From AP-15 sp035538335 (GTDB taxonomy: Bacteria; Pseudomonadota; Alphaproteobacteria; ATCC43930; CGMCC-115725), in NCBI GenBank assembly GCA_035538335.1, contig DATLKN010000006.1, forward strand, positions 1 to 64,000: 64,000 bases of DNA, read 5' to 3'. Below are positions 25,245 through 33,375 of this stretch, piece after piece. The position numbers and the translations under genes are program-made. The notes under the pieces are model-generated. The model saw only the letters and a list, made by a program, of their open reading frames with translations, was not told the DNA's origin and searched no databases. Every line of letters begins with the position of its first letter. Positions within the stretch are counted from its first letter, which is position 1.

Positions 25245-26230
25245 AGCGGCTCGCGATCATCGGCGGCGGCGCCTGGGGCACCGCGCTCGCGCTCGTCTCC
25301 CGGCGCGCCGGCGGCGAGCCGGTGTTGTGGGCGCGCGACCGCGAGATCGTCGCGGCGATATCCGAGCGGCACGAGAACCCGATATTTCTGCCCGGCATCG
25401 CGCTCGATCCCGTGATTACGGCGACCGCCGATCTCGCAGAGGCGACGGACGCGGCGCAGGCGGCAGTGCTCGCCGTGCCGGCGCAGTTTCTACGCGGCGT
25501 GCTGGCGCGGCTCGCGGGCGCCATGCCCGCGGGACTGCCGGTGCTGATCTGCGCCAAGGGGATCGAGAGCGGGACCGGCAGCACGATGTCGGAAATCGTC
25601 GCCGAGCTGCTGCCGGGATCGCCCTTCGCCGTCCTCTCGGGGCCGAGCTTTGCCATCGAGGTGGCGGCGGGCCTGCCGACGGCGGTGACGATCGCGAGCG
25701 CCGACAAGGCGCTGGCCCGCGCCTTATCGGGCGCGCTCGGCAGCCCTCGCTTCCGCCCCTATTTGTCGGCGGACCCGATCGGCGCCGAGATCGGCGGCGC
25801 GGTGAAGAACGTGCTGGCGATCGCCTGCGGCATCATCCACGGGCGCGGCCTCGGCGACAATGCGCGCGCGGCGCTGATCACCCGCGGCCTCGCCGAGATG
25901 ATCCGGCTGGGGCTCGCCAAGGGTGGCCGCGCCGAGACCTTCAGCGGGCTTTCCGGGCTCGGCGATCTGGTGCTGACCTGCAGCGCGCTCAAATCGCGCA
26001 ACCATGCGCTCGGGCACGCGCTCGGCCGCGGCGAGAGCCTGGAGAGGGCGCTGGCCGGACGCCGCTCGGTGGTCGAGGGGGTGGCGAGCTCGGCCGCCAT
26101 CGTTGCGCTGGCCGCGCGGCTCGGCGTCGAGATGCCGATCAGCGAGGCGGTAGCGGCGGTTATCCATGAGGGCGTCGCGATCGAGGCGATGACCGACCGG
26201 CTGTTGCGCCGGCCCTATCGCAGCGAGTGA
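25241..26230 (+). CDS. gpsA: NAD(P)-dependent glycerol-3-phosphate dehydrogenase
   Basis: A 329-residue enzyme reducing dihydroxyacetone phosphate to sn-glycerol 3-phosphate for phospholipid synthesis. It shows the Rossmann motif IGGGAWGTALA at residues 6-16, the LSGPSFAIEVA motif, the catalytic lysine in GGAVKNVLAIACG, and SGLSGLGDLVLTC. The ATG at 25241 overlaps the tsaD stop; a longer frame starting at 24605 lies within tsaD. Confidence 0.95.
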   Translation: MKRLAIIGGGAWGTALALVSRRAGGEPVLWARDREIVAAISERHENPIFLPGIALDPVITATADLAEATDAAQAAVLAVPAQFLRGVLARLAGAMPAGLPVLICAKGIESGTGSTMSEIVAELLPGSPFAVLSGPSFAIEVAAGLPTAVTIASADKALARALSGALGSPRFRPYLSADPIGAEIGGAVKNVLAIACGIIHGRGLGDNARAALITRGLAEMIRLGLAKGGRAETFSGLSGLGDLVLTCSALKSRNHALGHALGRGESLERALAGRRSVVEGVASSAAIVALAARLGVEMPISEAVAAVIHEGVAIEAMTDRLLRRPYRSE

Positions 26231-26252
26231 TTTGGCGCGCTGCCGGGCGCCT

Positions 26253-26269
26253 CGGAAAAGCCTTTTCCG
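26253..26269. promoter_or_regulatory. CGGAAAAG-C-CTTTTCCG palindrome upstream of clpS
   Basis: A 17-bp palindrome in the 60-bp gap between gpsA and clpS. It could be an operator or a short hairpin at the end of the gpsA transcript; there is no T-run. The half-site resembles that at 18829-18855. Confidence 0.35.
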
Positions 26270-26290
26270 GGAGCGGCGAAAGCCAATATC

Positions 26291-26647
26291 ATGAAAGCGA
26301 GCGAGGAGCGTCATCGGCTCGGAGAGATGAGCGGCAAGCGCGGCGAGGAAGGACCTGGTACGGGCGTCGTCGTCAAGGCCAAGCCGAAGACGAAGAAGCC
26401 CTCGATGTACAAAGTGCTGATGTTGAACGACGACTACACGCCGATGGAGTTCGTCGTCCACATTCTCGAACGGTTCTTCAACAAGAACCGGCAGGAAGCG
26501 ACGCGCATCATGCTGCACGTTCACCGCCGCGGCGTCGGGATCTGCGGCGTTTACACCTACGAAGTGGCCGAAACCAAGGTCACGCAGGTCATGGATTTCG
26601 CCCGGCAGCACCAGCACCCGCTGCAGTGCACGCTGGAAAAGGATTAG
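26291..26647 (+). CDS. clpS: ATP-dependent Clp protease adaptor ClpS
   Basis: A 118-residue adaptor that delivers N-degron substrates to ClpAP. The ligand-binding core VLMLNDDYTPMEFVV and the HRRGVGICGVYTYEVAETKV segment are characteristic. Two starts are possible: ATG at 26291 (118 aa) and ATG at 26327 (106 aa) preceded by GGAG; the shorter form is close to typical ClpS length. It is followed 28 bases later by clpA. Confidence 0.94.
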   Translation: MKASEERHRLGEMSGKRGEEGPGTGVVVKAKPKTKKPSMYKVLMLNDDYTPMEFVVHILERFFNKNRQEATRIMLHVHRRGVGICGVYTYEVAETKVTQVMDFARQHQHPLQCTLEKD

Positions 26648-26675
26648 CGGGAAGTCCGAGGAAGGATAGGCTGGC

Positions 26676-28979
26676 GTGCTGTCACGCAATCTCGAAAAAT
26701 CGCTGCACCGGGCGCTGGCATTGGCCAACGAGCGCCGGCACGAATACGCGACCCTCGAGCATCTGCTGCTGGCGCTGACCGAGGACCAGGACGCGATCGC
26801 GGTATTGCGCGCCTGCAGCGTCGATGTCGACCGGCTGCGCCGCGAGCTGTTGGGCTATGTCGACAACGAGCTCGGCAATCTCGTCGTCAACCAGCACGAG
26901 GATGCGAAGCCCACCGCGAGCTTTCAGCGGGTGCTACAGCGCGCCGCGATCCATGTCCAATCTTCTGGACGCGAGGAAGTGACCGGCGCCAACGTGCTCG
27001 TCGCGATGTTCGCCGAGCGCGAGAGCCACGCCGTTTATTTCCTGCAGGAGCAGGACATGACGCGGTTCGACGCGGTCAACTACATCTCGCACGGCATCGC
27101 GAAGGCGCCGGGCCGCTCGGAAACCCGGCGGGTGCAGGGCGCCGACGAGGAGGAACGCGGCGAAAAGTCGCAGAAGCGCAACCATGACGCGCTCGACGCC
27201 TATTGCGTCAACCTCAACAAAAAGGCGAAGACCGGCAAGATCGATCCGCTGATCGGCCGCGAGGCCGAGGTCGACCGGACGATCCAGATCCTGTGCCGGC
27301 GCTCGAAGAACAACCCGCTCTATGTCGGCGACCCCGGCGTCGGCAAGACGGCGATCGCGGAGGGCCTGGCGCGCCGCATCGTGCAGCGCGAAGTCCCCGA
27401 GGTATTGCAGGGCGCGACGATCTACGCGCTCGACATGGGAGCGCTCTTGGCCGGCACGCGCTATCGCGGCGATTTCGAGGAGCGCCTCAAGGCCGTTCTC
27501 GCCGAACTCGAGCAGCAGCCGGGCGCGGTGCTCTTTATCGACGAGATCCACACCGTGATCGGCGCCGGCGCGACGAGCGGCGGCGCGATGGACGCCTCCA
27601 ACCTGTTGAAGCCGGCGCTCGCCGGCGGCGTCATCCGCTGCATCGGCTCGACGACCTACAAGGAGTACCGCAACTATTTCGAGAAGGACCGAGCCCTCGT
27701 CCGCCGTTTCCAGAAGATCGACGTCAATGAGCCCTCGGTCGAGGATTCGATCAAGATCCTGCGCGGCCTCAAACCCTACTACGAGCGCCACCACAAGGTG
27801 CGCTACACCGCCGACGCGCTGAAGGCCGCGGTCGAGCTGTCGTACCGCTACATCGGCGACCGCAAACTGCCCGACAAGGCGATCGACGTGATCGACGAAT
27901 CGGGGGCGGCACAGATGCTGGTGCCGGAAAGCCGGCGGCGGAAGACGATCACCGCCAAGGAGGTCGAGGCAGTGGTCGCGACGATGGCCCGCATCCCGCC
28001 GAAGAGCGTGTCGCGCGACGACCGCGAGGTGCTCAAAAACCTCGACCGCGACCTGAAGACGATGGTGTTCGGCCAGGACAAGGCGATCGAGGCGCTGGTC
28101 GCGGCGATCAAGCTGGCGCGGGCCGGCTTGCGCGACCCCGAGAAGCCGATCGGCTCCTACCTCTTCTCGGGGCCGACCGGCGTCGGCAAGACCGAGGTGG
28201 CGCGCCAGCTCGCCCGCACGATGGGGATCGAAATCACCCGCTTCGACATGTCGGAATACATGGAGCGGCACACCGTCTCGCGCCTGATCGGCGCGCCGCC
28301 CGGCTATGTCGGCTTCGACCAGGGTGGCCTCCTCACCGACGCCATCGACCAGCACCCGCATTCGGTATTGCTGCTCGACGAGATCGAGAAGGCGCATCCC
28401 GACCTGTTCAATATTCTATTGCAGGTGATGGATTACGGAAAACTGACCGACCACAACGGCAAGAATGTCGATTTCCGCAACGTCATCCTGATCATGACGA
28501 CGAATGCCGGCGCCTCGGAACTGGAGCGGAACGCGATCGGCTTCGGCAGCGGCGTGCGCGAGGGCGACGACCAGGAGGCGATCAACCGCCTCTTCACGCC
28601 GGAATTCCGCAACCGGCTCGACGCGACGATCTCGTTCGCGCCGCTCTCGACCGAGACGATCGAGCGCGTCGTCGACAAGTTCGTCCTGCAACTCGAGGCG
28701 CAGCTCGCCGACCGCAACGTCACGATCGAGCTGGCGGAAAGCGCGCGCGCCTGGCTTGCCAAGAAGGGTTACGACCGGCTCTACGGCGCGCGACCGCTGG
28801 CGCGCGTCATCCAGGAGCACATCAAGAAGCCGCTCGCCGAGGAATTGCTGTTCGGGCGGCTCGCCAAAGGCGGCACCGTGCGGGTCGTGCACAAGGGCGA
28901 GGAAGACAAGCTCGAATTCGAGTTCGAGGAGCGTCCGCCCGCCGCCATCCCGCCCAAGGAACCCGCGCTCGTCGAATAG
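26676..28979 (+). CDS. clpA: ATP-dependent Clp protease ATP-binding subunit ClpA
   Basis: A 767-residue AAA+ unfoldase partner of ClpP. An N-terminal Clp-N repeat domain occupies residues 1-145, followed by two ATPase modules with Walker A motifs GDPGVGKTAI (near residue 215) and GPTGVGKTEV (near 500). The start is GTG at 26676 behind AGGAAGGA. Lack of a long middle coiled-coil separates it from ClpB. The immediate clpS neighbour confirms the assignment. Confidence 0.96.
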   Translation: MLSRNLEKSLHRALALANERRHEYATLEHLLLALTEDQDAIAVLRACSVDVDRLRRELLGYVDNELGNLVVNQHEDAKPTASFQRVLQRAAIHVQSSGREEVTGANVLVAMFAERESHAVYFLQEQDMTRFDAVNYISHGIAKAPGRSETRRVQGADEEERGEKSQKRNHDALDAYCVNLNKKAKTGKIDPLIGREAEVDRTIQILCRRSKNNPLYVGDPGVGKTAIAEGLARRIVQREVPEVLQGATIYALDMGALLAGTRYRGDFEERLKAVLAELEQQPGAVLFIDEIHTVIGAGATSGGAMDASNLLKPALAGGVIRCIGSTTYKEYRNYFEKDRALVRRFQKIDVNEPSVEDSIKILRGLKPYYERHHKVRYTADALKAAVELSYRYIGDRKLPDKAIDVIDESGAAQMLVPESRRRKTITAKEVEAVVATMARIPPKSVSRDDREVLKNLDRDLKTMVFGQDKAIEALVAAIKLARAGLRDPEKPIGSYLFSGPTGVGKTEVARQLARTMGIEITRFDMSEYMERHTVSRLIGAPPGYVGFDQGGLLTDAIDQHPHSVLLLDEIEKAHPDLFNILLQVMDYGKLTDHNGKNVDFRNVILIMTTNAGASELERNAIGFGSGVREGDDQEAINRLFTPEFRNRLDATISFAPLSTETIERVVDKFVLQLEAQLADRNVTIELAESARAWLAKKGYDRLYGARPLARVIQEHIKKPLAEELLFGRLAKGGTVRVVHKGEEDKLEFEFEERPPAAIPPKEPALVE

Positions 28980-29035
28980 AAATAGGCAGACGGGGGGGCG
29001 CCGCCACGTCTTGCGGGCTCGACACGCTGTGCCCC

Positions 29036-30100
29036 TCACCCTCCCTCTCCGCGCGTGCGGCGAGAGGGTCGGGGTGAAGGGCCGCCGCGCCGCGCGATGT
29101 GGTGCTCGGTTTCGGCGTTCAGCTTGCCGCCGATCAGGACGACGATCGCCGACAGCCAGATCCACATCATGAAGCCGATGACGGCGCCAAGCGAGCCGTA
29201 GGTCTTGTTGAAGCTGCCGAGATTGGCGGCGTACCAGGAAAACAGCGCCGAGCCGGCAACCCAGGCGAGGGTGGCAAAGGCGCTGCCCCAAGTGGTCCAG
29301 CGCCAGCGGGCCTCGCTGCGGCTCGGGCCCCAGCGATAGAGAACCGCCAGCGCCAAGGCGACCAGCACCAGGAATATCGGCCAGGGCGCGAACTCGACGA
29401 TCGGCTTCGATGCGCCGCCGAGCGGCAGGCCCTCAAGCGCGGCCGGCATTGCGATCATGCCGCCGAGGGCGGCGATCAGCAGCAGGATCGCCGCCACGGT
29501 GAAGCAAAGTGAGACCGCATTGAGCGTCACAAAACTACGCTCCTCCTTTTCCTCATAAACGACGTTGAGAGAATCGAAAAGCGCCTTGGTGCCGGAATTG
29601 GCGCTCCACAGCGAGATCGCGAGGCCGACGACAAAGCCGACGCCCAGTGCCGTGCCGCGCTGCCCCGCAATGCGGCTCAGCTGATCGCGCACGACCTCGA
29701 TCGCGCCGCCGGGCACGACGCGCGACAGCGAGTCGAGATGGCCGGCGATCGCCGCCGGATCGCCAAAGAGCCCATAGATCGAGACGATTGCCGCAATCAG
29801 CGGGAAGACCGCGAGCAGGGCATAGAACGCGACGCCGGCGGCATTGGCCAGGATGCGGTCGTCCGCGATGCCCTGCCAGACGCGCCAGAGGATCTGCTTC
29901 CAGCCGCGTCCCGGTATCTCACAGGCCCGGTTCGCCGCGCGGCCGGCGCCCTCGGCGCTGGCGATTGCCTTTGCCGGGCGCGATGCGCGCCGGGCATTGC
30001 CGACGACGAACAGCGCCGCACTCAGCCACAGCGCCCAGGCCGGCACGCGCATCGGCACAGTGCCGGCATAGCCTCGGTGCGGCCCGGCCCCGCCGTTCAT
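29036..30100 (-). CDS. YihY/BrkB family inner-membrane protein
   Basis: About 354 residues with an N-terminal hydrophobic segment plus the six-helix YihY/BrkB domain (from about residue 67: WKQILWRVWQGIADDRI, then LANAAGVAFYALLAVFPL). The family was once called ribonuclease BN in error; its members are membrane proteins of unknown transport or envelope function. The ATG at 30100 overlaps the TGA of the small ORF upstream (ATGA), so it is translated from the stress operon that starts at the EcfG promoter near 31450. A frame extending to 30376 is out of phase with the upstream gene and rejected. Confidence 0.85.
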   Translation of the reverse strand: MNGGAGPHRGYAGTVPMRVPAWALWLSAALFVVGNARRASRPAKAIASAEGAGRAANRACEIPGRGWKQILWRVWQGIADDRILANAAGVAFYALLAVFPLIAAIVSIYGLFGDPAAIAGHLDSLSRVVPGGAIEVVRDQLSRIAGQRGTALGVGFVVGLAISLWSANSGTKALFDSLNVVYEEKEERSFVTLNAVSLCFTVAAILLLIAALGGMIAMPAALEGLPLGGASKPIVEFAPWPIFLVLVALALAVLYRWGPSRSEARWRWTTWGSAFATLAWVAGSALFSWYAANLGSFNKTYGSLGAVIGFMMWIWLSAIVVLIGGKLNAETEHHIARRGGPSPRPSRRTRGEGG

Positions 30101-30414
30101 GCCCGGCCGCGGGCCGCCGCCTCCCCGCCACCGCCGCCCGCTGTCGCCTCGACCGAACCGACTGGTTGCCTCCGCGGCGCGCCGGTCGCCGGTTCGGGTA
30201 CTTCCTGCGGCGCGCGCGCCTGCTCGGCGGCCACGTACTCCTGCGACTCTTCCCGCAATTTTTCGGTCTCGACATCGGCCGGCTCGGCCGGGCGGGAGCC
30301 GAGCGCCATCAGCACGCCGAGCGCCGCGCCGACGCCGAGCCCGATGCCGGCGAGGACAACCGGCTGCTCGCGGCACAGCGCGAGGAAGTCACGCATCGAC
30401 CCGGCCGCATCCAC
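30097..30414 (-). CDS. C-terminal part of a split DUF3618-type membrane protein
   Basis: A 105-residue frame starting at a GTG inside a 48-bp perfect palindrome. It has one hydrophobic segment (QPVVLAGIGLGVGAALGVLM, about residues 17-36) and a charged, proline-rich tail. In DUF3618 proteins such a segment normally lies at the end of the same polypeptide as the upstream domain, but here it is one frame away. Its stop overlaps the YihY start (ATGA), suggesting this frame is translated. It is either an independently initiated small protein or the 3' half of a frameshifted gene. Confidence 0.6.
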   Translation of the reverse strand: MDAAGSMRDFLALCREQPVVLAGIGLGVGAALGVLMALGSRPAEPADVETEKLREESQEYVAAEQARAPQEVPEPATGAPRRQPVGSVEATAGGGGGEAAARGRA

Positions 30415-30848
30415 CGGCTACCGGCGCGCCGGTAGCCGGTGGATGCGGCCTCGCCCAGCGAAGTCGCAGTATCGGCGGCCCGCCCGGCAGCCCGCGACAC
30501 GTCCCAGGCGGCGCCGCCCGCACGCTCGCCGGCGGCCGCCGTCGCCGACTGCGCCCGTGCGGCGGTGCCTCTCGCCGCTTCGCTGCTGCGCCGCACGGCG
30601 TTGGCCGCCGCGTCTCGGATGCGCGGCGCCAGCAAGAGCGCGAGGCTGGCGCCGAAGAACGCCACCGAAAGCGGGTTGTCGCGGAGGTCCCGCGCGAAGT
30701 TCGCGAAGAATTCGCCGGTCCCGCTCTGGGCCAATTGGTCGAGAACATCGGCCGGCGTTAGCCGAACGCGCAGTTCGTCGAGCGCCAGCGACAGACGCTG
30801 ACGGGCCGCCTCCGCTTCCGCTTCGAGCCGTTCACTCTGCCGTGTCAT
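30309..30848 (-). CDS. DUF3618 domain protein, frameshifted at its 3' end
   Basis: The first 130 or so residues resemble DUF3618 envelope-associated proteins: a helical start MTRQSERLEAEAEAARQRLS, the segment LRDNPLSVAFFGASLALLLAP, and an alanine-rich stretch. Beyond the palindrome (30403-30450) the frame encodes arginine/serine-rich sequence that looks out of frame, whereas the natural C terminus continues in the frame of 30414-30097. A one-base loss (or two-base gain) in or near the palindrome would explain this. The ATG at 30848 is clear. The gene belongs to an EcfG-driven envelope operon. Confidence 0.65.
   Translation of the reverse strand: MTRQSERLEAEAEAARQRLSLALDELRVRLTPADVLDQLAQSGTGEFFANFARDLRDNPLSVAFFGASLALLLAPRIRDAAANAVRRSSEAARGTAARAQSATAAAGERAGGAAWDVSRAAGRAADTATSLGEAASTGYRRAGSRWMRPGRCVTSSRCAASSRLSSPASGSASARRSAC
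30403..30450. repeat. Perfect 48-bp palindrome
   Basis: Two 24-base arms, 30403-30426 and 30427-30450, are exact reverse complements with no spacer. The first mismatch is at 30402/30451. It sits at the junction between two out-of-phase halves of the DUF3618-like gene. Perfect palindromes this long are unstable in bacteria, so it may be a recent template-switch product or an assembly artefact. Confidence 0.9.
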
Positions 30849-30936
30849 ATGCCATCACCTTATCGAGCCGGCGCGCGGCGACGGCGATCTCGGAACGAGT
30901 TTCCGGGATCGCGCGCGCATAGCCGGCAAATACCAT
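30832..30936 (-). CDS. Possible 34-residue small protein
   Basis: A short frame beginning MVFAGYARAIPETR with an ATG at 30936, preceded by a good GAGGAG site 8 bases upstream inside the end of the previous gene. It ends 17 bases inside the DUF3618 gene. The position suggests either a genuine small operon member or a coupling leader for DUF3618 translation. No family is recognised. Confidence 0.3.
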   Translation of the reverse strand: MVFAGYARAIPETRSEIAVAARRLDKVMAYDTAE

Positions 30937-30940
30937 TTCG

Positions 30941-31342
30941 CTAACTCCTCGAGCGGCCGGCAATCAGCCATGTCAGCGCAAATCCCGTCAGCATCGCGCC
31001 AGCAAAGAGCGCGGCGGGACGCTCGCGGGCGAAGCGCTCGAGCGCCTCGGCCAGCTCCTCGAAGCTGCGCTCGTGCAAGCCCTCCGAGGCTCCTTCGATG
31101 CCGGTCGCCGCCTGGCGCAGATATTTGGCCGCGAGCGGACTTTGCGTTTCGATGTCCGCCGCGGCGCGGTGCGCCGCATTGGCGAGGCCGCGCAGCCGTT
31201 CCGCGCCGCTTTCCTTTTGCGCCTCGGCGAACTCGCGCAATTTTTCTTGTACCGCACCAACGCCGCGACCGATCTGTTCCGATGCCGCGCCGGAAATCCG
31301 GTCTTTGACTTCCCGGGCTTGGCTGATTGTTTCCTGATCCAA
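30941..31342 (-). CDS. Small helical membrane-associated protein of stress operon
   Basis: A 133-residue protein: amphipathic, alanine- and glutamate-rich helices (residues 1-105), then one membrane segment near the C terminus (AALFAGAMLTGFALTWLIAG) and a basic end. It resembles the nutrient-deprivation-induced or DUF3618-associated proteins of Alphaproteobacteria, but no named family is certain. I chose a TTG start at 31342 because a strong GGAGG lies 5 bases upstream; the frame otherwise extends to 31423 without a ribosome site. It is first in an operon with DUF3618 and YihY, downstream of an EcfG promoter. Confidence 0.65.
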   Translation of the reverse strand: MDQETISQAREVKDRISGAASEQIGRGVGAVQEKLREFAEAQKESGAERLRGLANAAHRAAADIETQSPLAAKYLRQAATGIEGASEGLHERSFEELAEALERFARERPAALFAGAMLTGFALTWLIAGRSRS

Positions 31343-31427
31343 GACTACCTCCGCCTCCGCCGCCGATATTTTAAAGGTACTGCAAAGACTTTCACCTGCT
31401 CGGACGCAACAAAATCTCTGCAAATTG

Positions 31428-31452
31428 AACGATGGGCAGGCGAGCCGGTTCC
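31428..31452 (-). promoter_or_regulatory. EcfG-type general stress response promoter
   Basis: On the minus strand GGAAC (31452-31448), a 16-base spacer and CGTT (31431-31428) match the alphaproteobacterial EcfG consensus GGAAC-N16/17-CGTT exactly. It lies about 86 bases upstream of the first gene of the DUF3618/YihY operon. This predicts PhyR-NepR-EcfG control. Confidence 0.8.
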
Positions 31453-31498
31453 GCGCGCGGCCCGGGCGGCCCGCCCCGTCGCCGACGGCCGGCCAGCC

Positions 31499-32656
31499 TC
31501 AGTCTTCGTGCCGGAACGGCGAATACTCGGCGAGATTTTCCATCTTGTGCGCGATCATCTCGCGCTCGCGGGCGAGGAATTGCGCGACCGCGCGGGCAAA
31601 GCCCGGGTCGGGCATGAAATGCGCGCTATAGGTCGGCACCGGCAGATAGCCGCGCTGGATCTTGTGCGGGCCTTGCGCCCCGGCCTCGACGCGCTGCAGC
31701 CGGTGGCGGATCGCGAATTCGATCGCCTGGTAATAGCAACATTCGAAATGCAGGAATTTGTAATCGCCGTAACTGCCCCAGTTGCGCCCGTAGATTGCAT
31801 CCTGTCCCAGCAGATTGAGCGCGCCGGCGACGTAATTCTTGCCGCGCCGCGCCATGACGAGGACGATCTTCTCCGGCATGCGGGCGCCGATCAGCGCGAA
31901 GAATTTGCGGTTGAGGTAGGCCGAGCCCCATTTGCGGTCGGAGGTCGCGAGGTAGAACTCGTGGAATGCGTCCCAATGGCGGGAGGCGAGGTCGTCGCCG
32001 GTCAACACCTCGATCTCGATACCCTGTGCGAGCGCCTCGCGCCGCTCTTTCCGGACGGCCTTGCGCTTGCGCGAATTGAGCGCCGCGAGATAGTCGTCGA
32101 AATCGCGGTAGCCTTCGTTCGTCCAATGGAATTGCTGGCCGAGCCGCTCGAGAAACCCGGCTTCGGCGAGCGCCTTGATCTCGGGCTCTTCGGGGAAGTT
32201 GACGTGCAGCGAGGAAATGCCCCGACGCCGCACCAACTCGATCATGCCGGCTATCAGCTGCGCGCGCGTCTCCGGCGGCGCCCCCGGCCGCACCAGCAGG
32301 CGCGGCCCCGGCACCGGCGTGAACGGCACCGCGCACAACAGTTTCGGGTAATAGCGCCCGCCCGCCCGCTCATAGGCGTCGGCCCAACCGTGGTCGAAGA
32401 CATATTCGCCGTAGGAATGGCTCTTGGCGTAGAGCGGCGCGACGCCGGTGACGCCGCCCGCGGGATCGGCGATCGAGAGATGCTGCGGCGCCCAGCCGGT
32501 GCTCGGGACAGCCGAGCCGCTCTCCTCGAGGGCATTGAGGAAAGCGTAGGAAACGCTCGGATTGACGGCTCCGGCGCAGGCGTCCCAGGCGGCTTCGCCG
32601 ATCTCGGAGATCGCGGCGTGAACCCGCACCGTCACCATGCCGTCGCTGTCGTTCAT
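31499..32656 (-). CDS. GNAT-fold protein of the COG3146 (DUF482) family
   Basis: A 385-residue protein of the COG3146 family, annotated as putative peptidoglycan-biosynthesis or GNAT N-acyltransferase proteins. Conserved segments include HSYGEYVFDHGWADAYERAG, YYPKLLCAVPFTPVPGPRLL and YKFLHFECCYYQAIEFAI. The fold resembles FemAB-like acyltransferases; the reaction is not established. ATG at 32656 is chosen; the frame could extend to 32728. It is divergent from the secreted-protein gene at 32743. Confidence 0.8.
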   Translation of the reverse strand: MNDSDGMVTVRVHAAISEIGEAAWDACAGAVNPSVSYAFLNALEESGSAVPSTGWAPQHLSIADPAGGVTGVAPLYAKSHSYGEYVFDHGWADAYERAGGRYYPKLLCAVPFTPVPGPRLLVRPGAPPETRAQLIAGMIELVRRRGISSLHVNFPEEPEIKALAEAGFLERLGQQFHWTNEGYRDFDDYLAALNSRKRKAVRKERREALAQGIEIEVLTGDDLASRHWDAFHEFYLATSDRKWGSAYLNRKFFALIGARMPEKIVLVMARRGKNYVAGALNLLGQDAIYGRNWGSYGDYKFLHFECCYYQAIEFAIRHRLQRVEAGAQGPHKIQRGYLPVPTYSAHFMPDPGFARAVAQFLAREREMIAHKMENLAEYSPFRHED

Positions 32657-32742
32657 CGCCTCTTGCCGGCCCCATTTCGCCCAGAGGATGAGGATAAGCG
32701 TTGTGCGACCGCTGTCCAGCGCCGCCACCCTAGAGGAGCAAT

Positions 32743-33375
32743 ATGCGTACCATCAGGATCATCCTTCTCGCCACGCTCCTGACGCTCGCGGACACGCGCG
32801 CGCCGAGCGCGCTGACGCTCGAAAACGCGCCCGTCGGGTTCACCGCCGAACGGCTCCTCGTGCTCGACGGCAAGACCTATCTCGGCCGAATCTGGCACAT
32901 GCCGGGCGAGGAGCGGCACGAACAGAATTTGCAAGGCGCTAACCCGGTTTTCTTCATCCTTCACGACAACAGCGGCATCGCCGATATTGTGCTGCCGAAA
33001 CTGCACACCGTCGCCGAACTCCCGGTACCCGCGGCCTTGACGATCCTGCAAAATCCGCAATTGCTGAAAGCCCCGGTCGGCCGCGAGCGGATCGACGGCA
33101 TCCGAACGACCAAATACGCGGTCGATGTCACGGCGCCACAGGGCCGCGCGACGGGATACATCTGGCTCAGCTCCGCCGGCATCCCGATCAAATGCGAGGG
33201 CCGGTTTCGCGCCCCGCGCGGCCGCGTGACGACGATCCGCTGGGAATTGCGCCATCTGCATATCGGCCCGCAACCCGCGGCGCTCTTCGCGGTGCCGAAG
33301 GGGTTTTCGAAGCTGACGCCGGAGGCGCTCGCGCCGCTCTTGGGCCTGCGCCTCACGCCAGCGCGCGCCCACTGA
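32743..33375 (+). CDS. Secreted hypothetical protein
   Basis: A 210-residue protein with an N-terminal signal peptide (hydrophobic residues 5-17, likely cleavage after the SAL region). The body alternates beta-strand-like segments (RTTKYAVDVTAPQGRATGYIWLS), reminiscent of lipoprotein-carrier or DUF4412-type beta-sheet proteins. I do not recognise a family with certainty. An AGAGGAG site precedes the ATG. It ends immediately before a convergent reductase gene (33376), leaving no space for a terminator. Confidence 0.62.
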   Translation: MRTIRIILLATLLTLADTRAPSALTLENAPVGFTAERLLVLDGKTYLGRIWHMPGEERHEQNLQGANPVFFILHDNSGIADIVLPKLHTVAELPVPAALTILQNPQLLKAPVGRERIDGIRTTKYAVDVTAPQGRATGYIWLSSAGIPIKCEGRFRAPRGRVTTIRWELRHLHIGPQPAALFAVPKGFSKLTPEALAPLLGLRLTPARAH

